Assembly: GCA_020809705.1 (NCBI GenBank)
Contig: CP085826.1
Span: forward strand, 558,001 to 622,000
Direction of reading: 5' to 3'
Source: Calonectria ilicicola
Lineage: Eukaryota; Ascomycota; Sordariomycetes; Hypocreales; Nectriaceae
Length of the DNA stretch: 64,000 nucleotides
How positions within the stretch are numbered: the first letter of the stretch is position 1; every line of letters starts with the position of its first letter. Below are positions 24,306 through 34,818 of this stretch, piece by piece. The notes beneath the pieces were generated by a model, which saw only the letters and a program-made list of their open reading frames with translations, made no database searches and was not told the origin of the DNA. The position numbers were made by a program, and so were the translations under genes.

Positions 24306-24612
24306 AATGGGCTTCTATGCAAATCTTGGAGGCAATGCGCCTCATGGTCCTGGGGCGAGGGGCGAGAGCGTGGATGAACAACCCAAAAGCCGTCAGGAAT
24401 GAGGAACGAGAGAGTGACACTATTGGATCTTATTCTCTCTCTTACTCTATGCGTGGTTTTGAGCTGAAAACATGGACATGAGTTAAGAAACAATGACGAA
24501 TGAAAATTTTGCATTGACTTGGTCGTGATTATCCCTGGTTAACATGGGTAACAGTATTCCAATACTCGTTCTTGCATCAAAATCATGACAGCATTAAGCT
24601 TCATAGACTCAC
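24306..24612. other. Intergenic region
   Basis: Nothing recognisable between the tRNA gene and the coding remnant to the right. Confidence 0.5.
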
Positions 24613-25417
24613 CTATGCTTTCTTCATTGGGTGTGGACCTCTCGGTCGGTATGAAGGTGCATATAACACTGGATGCTCTTGATCACGGAAATCGATCCCT
24701 TCAGTCATTGTAGGGACATGCGTAATTTTTTCACGTGGGACTTTCTCATCATAGTTGTTCTTGGGAGAATTGATCCTGATGGAGAGTTTCATTAGTGATC
24801 AATCACGGGAGCTTGTTAGAGTGATGTAACAGCGTTTTGGTGTCGGTGTTGTCATTACTACGATGGAGACCTTTTGTATACATGAGATGATGACGGCAAC
24901 ATATCCATATACATACCTGGCTCACAAGCAATAGCTACTGGAACGTATTAGAAAGCCTCACGGCATAAAGCCCATAGCTATGTTGATAGTGGCATGAGAT
25001 AATTCCTAAAGACAAATGTCTTGATCAAAATGGAGAGAATCAAGGGGCTTGCACACAGATAGCGATCAATGCAATTGAGGCTTACCAGGAATGACTAAGC
25101 GGCGTTCGGTTAAAACCATCAGCCCGAACCTCATGGATGTCCAAACACCGCTCGCTAAGGTGTGGGGCGAGATTCGGTATCGAATAGTGAGCTTGTCTCT
25201 GCTTGGTGTACTGGGTATCAATGTGATAAAATGAATTCACCACCGGTAGAGAACATCGGTTAATAACCCACTGCCCCCAATTCAAAGGTATAAATCCCGA
25301 GAACTCTCCGGAGGGAGCCACCGGGAAGTGGTCCCGTCGCAACGTCGATCCATACCGTGCCGACGCTAGGATGCCCACATGTGTTGGAGTTGTTGCAAAG
25401 CCTCGGAGGATTACTGG
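24613..25417 (-). CDS. Unrecognised gene or gene relic, exon structure unresolved
   Basis: Two minus-strand stretches look coding. The upstream one (25082-25417) reads through HFPVAPSGEFSGFIPLNWG and YSIPNLAPHLSERCLDIHE and ends at a GTAAGC donor. The downstream one (24613-24775), after a CATCAG acceptor, reads NSPKNNYDEKVPREKI and APSYRPRGPHPMKKA and then a stop. Between them fragments such as ELSHATINIAMGFMP and YVPVAIACEP are readable, but I could not join all parts in one frame, and no in-frame ATG was found at the 5' end. No family recognised. Either a gene with several small introns or a decaying one. It is divergent from the P450 gene at 25986. Confidence 0.33.
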
Positions 25418-25985
25418 CTATGATTGGACTGAGCGGCACGACTCAAAATTTAGGCGGCAGAGCCATGCCCCGTTTCGGAGAATATGACATACAAGAGGTG
25501 ACATCACGGAAGTGGATGGCAGCGACATTGAGAAATATGAATGCAGCAGAGCATCCTACATATCTAGTACTTATGTCACATGGTTCCTTGACCTTCTACC
25601 CCGTTCACTTTTACAAAGCCGACGTCCAGGTTGTTCACAACTACATTAGTCGCAAAGGGCAGCAGATAAAGCGGGTTTTTCTCAATCTCCAAGCGCACAA
25701 CTTGATCTGGGGATTCTGTGTATAGACACTATTAATCTTATTGAGATCCTAGCGCGTGGGGAAGATAAAGTTCTGTCCTACAGGAGGGTATACCAAAACC
25801 GAAGTGCCGTGGATTGCGGGGTAGTTTGGTGGGGTTCCGGAGGAACTTCAATAACTCCTCGGTGAGGTTACTATTGTTCCGGTTCCAAAGCGGGATCCGA
25901 AGTGGTTGACCGCATTATATAAAGCTGCATCAGTTTCCAGTTGTAGGTCCAATATGTCTCATTAAATACCCATTCACCAGAAACA
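25418..25985. other. Promoter region of the P450 gene
   Basis: No supported gene. A plus-strand open frame ending at 25725 has no recognisable motif. The right end holds a TATA box (next entry). Confidence 0.45.
25916..25923 (+). promoter_or_regulatory. TATA box of the P450 gene
   Basis: TATATAAA, 62 bp before the ATG at 25986. Good match to the consensus at a normal fungal distance. Confidence 0.55.
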
Positions 25986-27633
25986 ATGAATTTCCAACTC
26001 ACCAATACCAACTTGGCTGTTTGTGCTGTATCCGGCATTGTCATATCAATATGGCTGGTCAAGGTTTTTAGCTACTCTTATCCAAACTCTTCATCTCATA
26101 GCTAACCAACCAGGTTTTGCAACAAGCCTTCTTCACCCCTCTCCGTGCGATCCCTGGGCCTTGGTACGCCAAATTCACCCACCTGTGGCTGAAATTGCAA
26201 ATTATTAGGGGAAGAAGAATGTATTATATCCACAGCCTTCATTTAAAGTATGGTCCTGTAGTGCGCGTCTCTCCAACTGAAATCGACTTTACGGACCCCG
26301 TCGCAGTTAAAGAGATCCATCGTATTGGAAGCGGATTTCTCAAGGATAAGTGGTATCAGTCATTTCGCAAAGGGGATACTCATGATGTATTTTCCGTCAT
26401 TGACCCGAAAGCCCATGCGCAAACCCGAAAGCAGATTGCTCCGTTATTCAGCCAGTCAGCCTTGATGAATAACTGGTATCCGATTGTTTCTGAAATGTTA
26501 AACATGGCGATTGATAAAATGAAGCAAGATGCGATTGTAAATGGCGAGACAGACATTTACAAGTGGTGGACTTTTATGGCAGCGGACGTCATCTCTCGTC
26601 TCTCTTTTGGCGAAGAATTTGGCATGCTCGATCTCGGCAAGGTAGAGAGTGCTGAAAAAAACTTGCATCAAGTGAAACAATAAAGCTAATAAAATGCGAC
26701 AGAAAACGGCACACATGAGCTTGATTGAAACAGCTACCAAGACGGGACTGATTGATTCGGAGCTCCCACTTCTCTGTCAAGCTCTAAGACTCTTACCTAT
26801 CCAGAAGTTAAGGAATTTCCTCAATGCTGGATCTGAAGTGCAGAACATTGCAGAAGCTATCATTCAACGGACAAGACGCACCGTGGGTGCAGCAAACATC
26901 TTCTCAAAACTTGTTGCCGAAAACGAAAAAGACAACGAATATTTTAGTGATTACCAAGTTGCCTTTGAGGCGGGCGGTTTTATTGTCGCTGGCTCTGGGA
27001 CCACTGCCGTGACTTTAACTTACCTTGTCTGGGCTGCACTTTCTGACCCGCGCATTCAAGAGAAGTTGGAGGCTGAGGTTGGCGCCTTGGAACAGGGCTT
27101 CACTGACCAAGATTTGCAAGACCTTCCCTACTTGTCCGCTGTACTTGAGGAAACATTGAGAGTCTATTCAGCTGCCCCAGGAGCGCTCCCTCGCTGTGTA
27201 CCCGAAGGAGGAGCTACACTCGCTGGGTACTTTATTCCCGGTGGAGCCACTGTCAGCACCCAGGCATATTCGTTGCATAGGGAATCAAGCGTGTATGAGG
27301 AGCCAGATAAGTGAGTTCGCAGCCTAACAATGTCACAAGGACTGAGCTAATCATGGCCAACCAAGATTTATGCCGGAAAGATTTATTGGACCCTCCGGAG
27401 ATTTTCAACCGGCGAAGGAAATGTTCATGCCTTTTGGAGCTGGCTCACGAACTTGTTTAGGCATTCATTTGGCAAAAATCGAACTTCGGGTTGGAGCTGC
27501 TCTCTTCTTCAGGGAATTTAAAGGTGCCCGATTGTCGCCTCGCACAACGCCCAAATCGATGGTTCCGACGAACCACTTTCTCATCAGCCCCATAGGAGAG
27601 GAATGTTTTGTTACTCTTGGTTCTAGATATTGA
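25986..27633 (+). CDS. Cytochrome P450 monooxygenase
   Basis: Exons 25986-26063, 26114-26641, 26703-27310 and 27366-27633; 493 aa. The third exon junction uses GGCAAG|GTAGAG...GCGACAG (61 nt); reading on without it hits a stop. An N-terminal ER anchor (LAVCAVSGIVISIWLV) precedes the Pro-rich hinge RAIPGPWYAK. Motifs: I-helix AGSGTTAVT (oxygen activation), K-helix EETLR (ExxR), PERF, and haem loop FGAGSRTCLG with Cys as iron ligand. Length and order are complete, so the enzyme should be active with a CPR partner. The first intron begins GTTTTT, a weak donor. Not closely clustered with the terpene genes (6 kb away, and lacking their shared promoter element), so membership in that pathway is open. 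Confidence 0.92.
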
Positions 27634-27838
27634 AGGGTGGATTGAAATTCTTACTACTGTATTGATCAGATAGATGTTATGCATGCCCCTGCAGAATAAA
27701 AGGCCCTTGTTGTGGACGAATGGTGCCTGTGCTTCGTTTTCTGCATTTGCCCGATTTTTCAGAGAGCATAATTACGAAATACTACCATCACATCCTTACG
27801 TTCTTGAGGTTAAATTCGTTATTATTCATTTATGTTGA

Positions 27839-28306
27839 CTATTTAGTGGCATTTTCTTCAGACCCTTCTTCCTTTCCTTCCTGCTCCACCTCTGCCTTGT
27901 CTAACGCATCTTGCAGCTTCTTTCGTCGTTCAAGAATCCTTTCTCGTTTTTTCTCGTCGGATTTTTGTTTTCTCTGCTGCCGGCCATCACCCATAATACT
28001 AGGAATAGCACGGATGGCAGCAAAGAGTCCCTTCCAAGCCAGCTTGAAATGCGATGCAGCCTCCTTCATGTGCGCTTTTGCATCTTTCCAACCCTCCCGG
28101 CCTGAAGTCGCACGCTTGTTCAGTCTGTAAGCCTTCTCGGCCTTTTCCGCTTTGTTGTATTGTTCGGACGCTTTCTCTCGATTCGATATTAAGAGCATGA
28201 GAGTGGTAGAGAGAGGGCGGGTCTCCTCCTTTACCTCTTCCTGCGAGCCACTCTCATTCTCGGCCGAGGGCTCCTCTGATTTGGCTTTGGACTTTCCGAA
28301 CAACAT
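27839..28306 (-). CDS. Charged coiled-coil hypothetical protein, 155 aa
   Basis: Single exon with ATG at 28306. Acidic N-terminus (SEEPSAENESGSQEEVKEE), a central helix-forming region (NREKASEQYNKAEKAEKAY, EAASHFKLAWKGLFAAIRAIPS) and a strongly basic then acidic C-terminus (KKRERILERRKKLQDALDKAEVE) with heptad character. No signal peptide, membrane span or known domain. Codon-by-codon composition is protein-like, and the frame is the only long one here. Convergent with the P450 gene, 205 bp apart. Function unknown. Confidence 0.6.
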   Translation of the reverse strand: MLFGKSKAKSEEPSAENESGSQEEVKEETRPLSTTLMLLISNREKASEQYNKAEKAEKAYRLNKRATSGREGWKDAKAHMKEAASHFKLAWKGLFAAIRAIPSIMGDGRQQRKQKSDEKKRERILERRKKLQDALDKAEVEQEGKEEGSEENATK

Positions 28307-31300
28307 CTTTTCTGGGAGAACTTTTGATTTGGGTTAGTATTTTTAGCCTGGGGTAGTCATAGTCATTTGTACCATACCTCAAATATTTTAAGGTTGTAAA
28401 CCTGTATTAAGACTTTAATGAGTGCCTGATTCGTCTAATTTGAAGATTAAGAATTTGGCATGTCAAGAAAAGAAAACACCGATGAACCTCATAGGCTTTG
28501 GGATACTTATATACTACAGGGAAAGACTTCGGGTTGGCATTATCGACAGGTCTAAAATAACCCAGGACCCCTCTCCAAGTGCCAAAAATACTCCACCGAC
28601 GTTTGCAAACAGCATCATCTGGTTGGATCAATAACTTCAATACGCGTTTCAATACGATCCAGGCGTTTGGTTAATGCATTTTCATGCCTTGCACAATGAA
28701 CTCATAGCCTGATACCTCGAATGTTTCAAGCTGGAGGCGCAGCCCACCACAACAATTACTGAGCACGTGCCAAGTCCATGAGCTGTCAGAGCAGCAGCAT
28801 TTCTCAGCCTGTTATCGCCAAAAATAAAATTAAAGTGCCATCCACTCTGGTTTTGGCTGCAGATCCTTCTTATCATGGCAATATCACCAGTGGCTCTGGT
28901 TGAATTTGATGTTCAGAACGGTGCACAACTTGACAGCTATCTAGCACTGCACTAATTTTACCAACATGGCCCAAACTACTTGAACCAATAGCAATAATTC
29001 AACCTCAAATTTGGTTTTCATTCTTACACTGGCTATGTAATGACAAGAGATGCCCGTTTTAAATAATGTTGCTTGGACTTTCCATTGCACATATCAGGTT
29101 CTGATGTTCTCCAGTTCTCCACTAGTTGCAATTACACAACGGTACCCTTAATTGACCATATGAAACCCATGCACCGAGGAATCAAACCCGCCTTTTTTAT
29201 ACATGAGACAAAATACTGGCTAATTAGGTACATATGGTGGGATTAATTTTGTCTGAGCGCAGACGACAATTACAACCATGCGATACAGATGCGTGTGCAT
29301 TGATTGTAGGAAACGATTCTGCACTGCTGTTTCAACCCCCGCACACGGACACTAAAATAGTTCGTAGAGGCAGTGCTGCACTAACTGTTGTTATGCAACG
29401 GCTAATTGGCGGCTTTTCACTCAGTGCCCAGAGTGACGTCAACGGGTTTATCATCTACATGAGAAGGAATCGTTTTGTTCTCTCCCGGCCAGTGTCACTA
29501 CTATTTCCAGCTTGGCCCACGTGGGAATTAATTATCGTTTGAATGAAAAAGACTCACATGGAATTGTGCGCACATTTGGAAATGTGCACGCACAACTGAC
29601 CAGGTTCCATATCCCAGTAAACATCATCACCTTATTGACGATTATTTTTGGCTACCCTACATAGTCACTTTTGATCACAACACTTTCTCTCTTTGCCTCA
29701 AACAAAAATACTGGGATTCATTGCAACTTAAATATTCAAAAAGAATTTTCATAGGTGATTCATATGGATGGAGTAGAAGCGGGAAATGCGCTCTGCCCCC
29801 AATTATTTCATGGAAAGATAAACTGGTGTAGCGTGGTGAATGAATGAGATGTAGAGTACAAAAGTCAAAACAATGGGAAAAACATTTTGAACGGAACCAG
29901 GGTTTTCCAAGAGACTCCTCCGTCCAGAAGTCACAGACTTTACAAATTAATAAAATCATGTAAGGGAATTATTTCGCAAAGAGTGGTCGTATGCATCCGA
30001 GGCGAGATGACCCTTGCGTGATCGGCCTCCAGGAATGAGTGATTTACGCCAATCACAGTTTTTGAGTTCTACCCCCACCAGAAGTGTACCTCGTCATATC
30101 GGCGCACAATTGTGGTGGGAGGAGCACGAACTTGGGCTGGCTAAGGGATATTTCCTGCCTCAATAATGGAACTGGTAGTGCGTCAGTCGTAGAGGATCAA
30201 TCTGCATAACCACTGCCTATTGTTTGACCTACACGCTGTGATCCTGAAATGGGAGAGCCTCTTCTGCCTCAACAGTTGTTCGACACCTATTGAGTGATTG
30301 CTTTTTCTCCGTGTTTTTGCAGACGTCAGAGTGGGCTCCCTTTCGGGCCGCACGTGGTTCCTCCTTGGCGCTCTTTTTCCAATGCAATGATCTAAATGGC
30401 CCCATAGTGATAAAAGAGCGCAATGATGATAATCGGTGTGAGTACGACGGCTTATCTTCTTTTCTTTTTTTTTCGTTCCCAGCCGGTTTTTAATTCGAAA
30501 ATCGGCAGTGGCGGGTTGTGTTACGAGCGAGCTACGGGTTCTATGAGGCATTTTGCGAAATTGCACCACATAAGTTCTGTTTACTTTTTCGGGTGGCTGA
30601 GATGAAACCAAAATATTTCACTTTCTGGCTGCTTAAGCAAAACCAACGGTGTTGTATCTTCGCAGCCTCGAGCTTATTCATCGGTACTTGTGGTGTCGGT
30701 ACTTCCTTGACTAGCGCTGGTTCCTGTGGGGGAGCCCCCGTTACGTTAGAATTATCCAAATCGTCGCAGTTGATTCGTCCGGGCCAAATCCCGTCGCTTC
30801 TTCAGCCGAGAGACAGGTCACGCTCAGGTGGGTGACACGGACACGACTGGACCGTCGCAGGGACCCCTTCCGTCCGCTGATCAACAGAAAGAAGCGAGCA
30901 ATTGCATTAAATCAGCTGCCAGACGCAGTCGTTCTAGGCATGGGTTACGATCCATTAACTGAATTGAGAAAATGGCTCATCGTTGTCGTAAACGCGGGGT
31001 CAAAGGAGGCCTCCTTTGATGGCAATATTGACGTCAGTTGCGCCCGCATCGAGGTCGGGACAAAATAAGACGGATGTGCTAACAGATCATACTTGCGACG
31101 GAAATTAAGGGGAATTGCCGTAGTTGGCACACCGCTACGAGCAGCCGAGCCAATAGAAACTTTGTTGACTTGTTAAAATCGAGTTGCAGCACGTCTGCTA
31201 AAGAGTGATGGCCAAAAGCTTGTTTGAGCATGTGCCGCGATTTCCAGTGCTCCCATAATACCTCATAAAACTGGAAGACATGACCTCGCAAATATTGCTT

Positions 31301-31370
31301 GAGAGTATCCTTTTCTTCGGTTTTCCCAACTCCAGCTCGGCCTCTGGCCGCTTGAGTCGCTCAGAGAACT
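28307..31370. other. Gene-poor region of 3.1 kb
   Basis: Open frames on both strands are short (under 145 codons), overlap each other and show no motifs or plausible splice partners. No tRNA, transposon terminus or tandem repeat was recognised. The right end is the promoter of the RING gene. Confidence 0.45.
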
Positions 31371-32027
31371 ATGGCGACCACCAACACTGATGACCCAAAT
31401 GTCAACCCACCAACATACGCCATCGTGTTGATTATTTTGCTCGTGGTCATCGGCTTTGCCATCTATGGTGCTCATCAGTCTGCCCGCCTTCAACCTCTGA
31501 GAAATGTACTTCAAGGCCGTTTGCCAGAGCCTGTGGATCACGTCGGCTTGAGCAGAAAAGCGATAAAAAGAATCCCGATTGTCAAATATCGTGAGCCTGC
31601 AATGTCGAATGCCAAGTCGACGAACCATGGAGGGCAAACAGTGGATGGGGTAGCGAACCCGGTGGTCAAAAATGGTGTTTTATGCAGCAAAGAAGGCCAT
31701 TCTCCGTGGTTTGTCACACGTAAAGGGACACACAATGTTCTACAACAGACAAGCTGTTCCATTTGCACTCTGGATTTCCGTAATGGAGTTAAAATCCGCA
31801 ACCTACCATGCGGTCACATCTTTCACCCATCATGTATTGACCCGTGGCTGCTTGAGCATTCCAGCACGTGTCCGTTATGGTAAGCGAAGCTCACTCACCA
31901 TTCATAGAAAAGATACTCACCTACCATTCCAAGCCGAGTGGACCTGGAGGCACAGATTAACCTCGAAGCTTTGAATAACCCATTGAAAGCCAAGATTTCG
32001 ATTCTCAAGCGCAAGATGATACATTAG
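31371..32027 (+). CDS. RING-H2 membrane protein, putative E3 ubiquitin ligase
   Basis: Exon 1 is 31371-31879 and exon 2 is 31934-32027; 200 aa. The 54-nt intron falls inside the last Cys codon of the RING finger; splicing converts TCPLW-stop into TCPLCRVDL. One N-terminal membrane helix (YAIVLIILLVVIGFAIYG, about 16-33) precedes a basic linker. The RING-H2 domain near residues 130-172 has CSIC, CGHIFHPSC and CPLC with Cys/His spacing C-x2-C-x14-C-x-H-x2-H-x2-C-x10-C-x2-C. Such ATL-like proteins recruit E2 enzymes at endomembranes. The substrate is unknown. It lies 225 bp from the 3' end of the oxidase gene, convergent. Confidence 0.9.
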
Positions 32028-32251
32028 CATGATTTAAGGTATCATATGGCAGTTTGTATTAATCCAAAATACCCTAATGTAGAAGGAACCCGGTCATGTC
32101 TTTGCACACACGATGTGAGAATGTTATGTAGCACAACGTGGATATCTGGAGGATTAAACTTGCAAATCAGAGTTAAAAGGAATTCTATCTTTCTGTTGAA
32201 ACTATTACTTAAATTATAGAATGAAAGGTATTTTGCATACGTGCGAATAAT

Positions 32252-33781
32252 TTAGAAATGAAATATTTGACAAGAGGTTTGTCGCCTCAGTCTACTTGCC
32301 ATGGGATCGGTTTCAGTGTCAGGGACCACCACGTCCACTTCGCCTCCATTCACAAAGAATATCAATTTTTCCATTGAGTCGATGTCAATTTTATCTGTCG
32401 CTAAATTAATATTGAGCGCATTTAGTCAATGGCGAATTGTACTCACATAAGAGGCATTGACATTTCCGATAATAGGAAGTCCAAGATTGGATGCAGCACT
32501 CGTAATCTCCCTTTCCAGGAGGGTAATAGCACGAGAGATGCCTTCAGCGCCGAACATGTTGGCGTACATGAAAGGACGCCCAAGGCCAACTGCTCTAACA
32601 CCAAGCGCCAGAAGCTTCATCACATCTGTGCCATAACGGATGCCGCCATCTGCATATACCTCGATCTCATCAAAGATGCTAGGATCTTCCTGGTAGATTT
32701 CCCATGCGATTTCCAGAGGCGAAGGTGCGCCGTCGAGTGAACGTCCACCGTGGTTAGATAGGAAGATTGCAGGAGCACCGACTTCAATTGCTTTGCGAGC
32801 ATCTTCTACCGTTTGGATGCCTTTAGGAATAATGGGAAGAGATGTTATAGATTGAAGCTCCTTGTAATATTCCCAAGTCATGAAAGTATATCGTGGATCA
32901 CGGCTGGCAGTGGGATCTGCAATTAGTCTCAAGGGGCGATAGGCAGTTCGATCTCCAGCGGAATCGATGGTGAGTACAATGGCTTTCATTCCAGCGCTTT
33001 CAATTTTGGCAAATAGTTTCCGGGGTAGTTCATCGCCCAGGTTCATTAAAGAGATCTATAAATGGATTAGCCGTGTATGAAAAAGCACCGTGTTTTTGAA
33101 GAATATACCTGTTGCCAGAGTACTTGATTATCCTGTCGTTTGGCCGAAATCTCTTCCATCGACAAACTGGATGTCTGGGAAGCCTTTGATGGGGTCAGCT
33201 ATCGAACAAGTCTCGAATTTCAAGCATTCTCACAATGTACAAAATATTGTGCTTGGCAGCACCCTCTACGAGATTTCCTTCTGCACCTGGATTTGTGATT
33301 CCCGCCTGGGCAAAAGGACTGATGAAAAATGGTTCGTCAAATTCATGGCCGAGAATTGAAGTTCTGTAACTGATAAGCCGAGTGTAAAATGAAGGGTCAT
33401 TGTGGCACATACTTGAGACTGGAATCTACTCCAGTGATATTGACCATGACACGAGGACGAAATCGGAATCTGCCGAAGACCTCAAGATTGTTTCGATATG
33501 ACGCTTCGCTACCTGCGCCCTGCCTGACGTATGCATACATTGTTTCATTCATTTGCTTTCTTGCCCAGTAATCGAAGTCTGGAAGACTAAGGACGCGGTT
33601 CAAAGGCGGCAATGATCCATTTTTAGGAATATCGAGCGAGTTCTCAATTCTGAGACGCAAGTCAGCTAGAGCATGGCTAAGTTGTCAGAAGGTATCTTTA
33701 CCCAGTATCCACTTCGTTCAGAAAGGGCCTAGCAGCCAGGGCCGTGGTCGCCAGAATAATCGATAACGTAGCACAGCGCAT
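32252..33781 (-). CDS. FMN-dependent alpha-hydroxy-acid oxidase/dehydrogenase with signal peptide
   Basis: Six exons: 33702-33781, 33413-33649, 33234-33363, 33109-33183, 32443-33055 and 32252-32400; 427 aa. The junctions restore VDTGIENSLD, SLKTSILGHEF, NILYIASQTSS, LWQQISLMNLG and NASYVTTDKIDID. The family (glycolate oxidase, lactate dehydrogenase/flavocytochrome b2, mandelate dehydrogenase) oxidises 2-hydroxy acids at FMN. Seen: PFAQAGITNP, LTIDSAGDR, the active-site Lys in PIIPKGI, the catalytic HGGR motif in SNHGGRSLDG, and the FMN-phosphate site YADGGIRYGTDVMKLLALG with GRPFMY. The N-terminus MRCATLSIILATTALAA is a signal peptide, unusual for the family, so a secretory or vacuolar location is inferred. 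No cytochrome b5 domain. A 17-bp cluster element lies 161 bp upstream. Confidence 0.92.
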
Positions 33782-33941
33782 GATCTTCGGTCTTCAATTT
33801 GTCGTATGGGATGATTGGATTGAATGGCGGGGGAGCTATTCAAAGAGATAGCAGCTCTTTATATGAAGGACATGATCTTCACATTGCGGCAATGAAATTA
33901 TAGTAAAAGGCTTGGCGACAGTTGAATTGCCGCCAAGTCAA

Positions 33942-33958
33942 CTCGTTCTCGTTCTCGT
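33942..33958 (+). promoter_or_regulatory. Cluster promoter element, copy A
   Basis: CTCGTTCTCGTTCTCGT: TCG triplets in direct repeat separated by 3 bases. 161 bp upstream of the oxidase start (33781, minus strand). One of four strong copies in the 33-50 kb region; see 39087, 44656 and 49256. Confidence 0.6.
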
Positions 33959-34159
33959 ACGTGGGATAGCTCACTCACCAGATATGCTTTTTGCTTCAAC
34001 TGGCTGGGCCAACCATGCATGAACGGGATTGTGCACAACCGTAGTAGATGGCTTAGACTTGGAGGCTCCATTGACGCACAGCTCAGCCACTCGTGCTTTG
34101 GCGCCTTTGGATCTCCAGTTGATGAAATTTAAGCTATGACCAGCTAACCGAGACAAGAT

Positions 34160-34176
34160 CTCGTTCTCGGGTTCGC
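34160..34176 (+). promoter_or_regulatory. Cluster promoter element, weaker copy
   Basis: CTCGTTCTCGGGTTCGC differs at three positions from the copy at 44656. It lies 379 bp upstream of the oxidase start; may be a second site or chance. Confidence 0.3.
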
Positions 34177-34818
34177 ACCGGACAAGCCGTGGCACGCACA
34201 GATCTACAATCTACTTGACCTCCCAAGTGAATCCTGGCAGGATGAGATAAATTCAACGGGCCGGTATTTCATAGGGCTGGGGGATACATTTGATGGAGAT
34301 AGTGGAGAAATATGGGAGAACGAGTGCTTGAAGTAAGTCCTGCGGTAGATGCTGCGGCCAAGCTAAGTGAGAGAATTGGATGGATGAAAAAGCTTTATCC
34401 ATGACATAGTTAAGAGGAATAAATGAAGCGATACTACAAAATAGATATATCACTTTCACTGAAAATATGAGTTGACGGGTTTCTGATTCTAGATGTAATA
34501 CCACCATGTCGTACTACTGATGCGAAGCATATTCGTAAATTACGGTTCGTGATTGCGGATCCCCACCAAAGCTTGACCGTAAGGTTAATAAGAAGCTAAA
34601 GTGGCTACTTGGGGTTGTATAAGAGCTATAATCGTGGACTCTTTGATAACAAACCTGCTATAAAGGGAGTTCGATTATAGCGTTAACAAAACAATATTAT
34701 CTGATTTTTCCTCAGACCAGAAATTGTGCTAGAATAGGAATATTATATTGAGTGAGGAATTATAATATATACATGACCAAGAAGTCTGTAGGAGTAAAAG
34801 AATCATTCCTCGAGTAGA

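Larger units (their letters stand above)
33782..34818. other. Promoter region of the oxidase and 3' flank of the flippase gene
   Basis: No gene seen. Contains CATATAAAG (minus strand, 33857-33865) about 80 bp upstream of the oxidase ATG, one strong copy of the cluster element (33942) and a weaker one (34160). Confidence 0.5.

Noticed and set aside
26642..26702. Apparent stop and frameshift in the first P450
   Set aside because: Explained by a 61-nt intron with GTAGAG donor, AGCTAATA branch and CGACAG acceptor; the spliced protein keeps family spacing.
31863..31879. RING domain ending in TCPLW, suggesting a missing last cysteine
   Set aside because: The final Cys codon is split by an intron (TG|C); splicing restores TCPLC.
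33970..34200. tRNA-like segment (GTTCGCACCGG) in the oxidase promoter region
   Set aside because: No acceptor, D or anticodon stem could be formed around it; the TTCGC part belongs to the weak copy of the cluster element.
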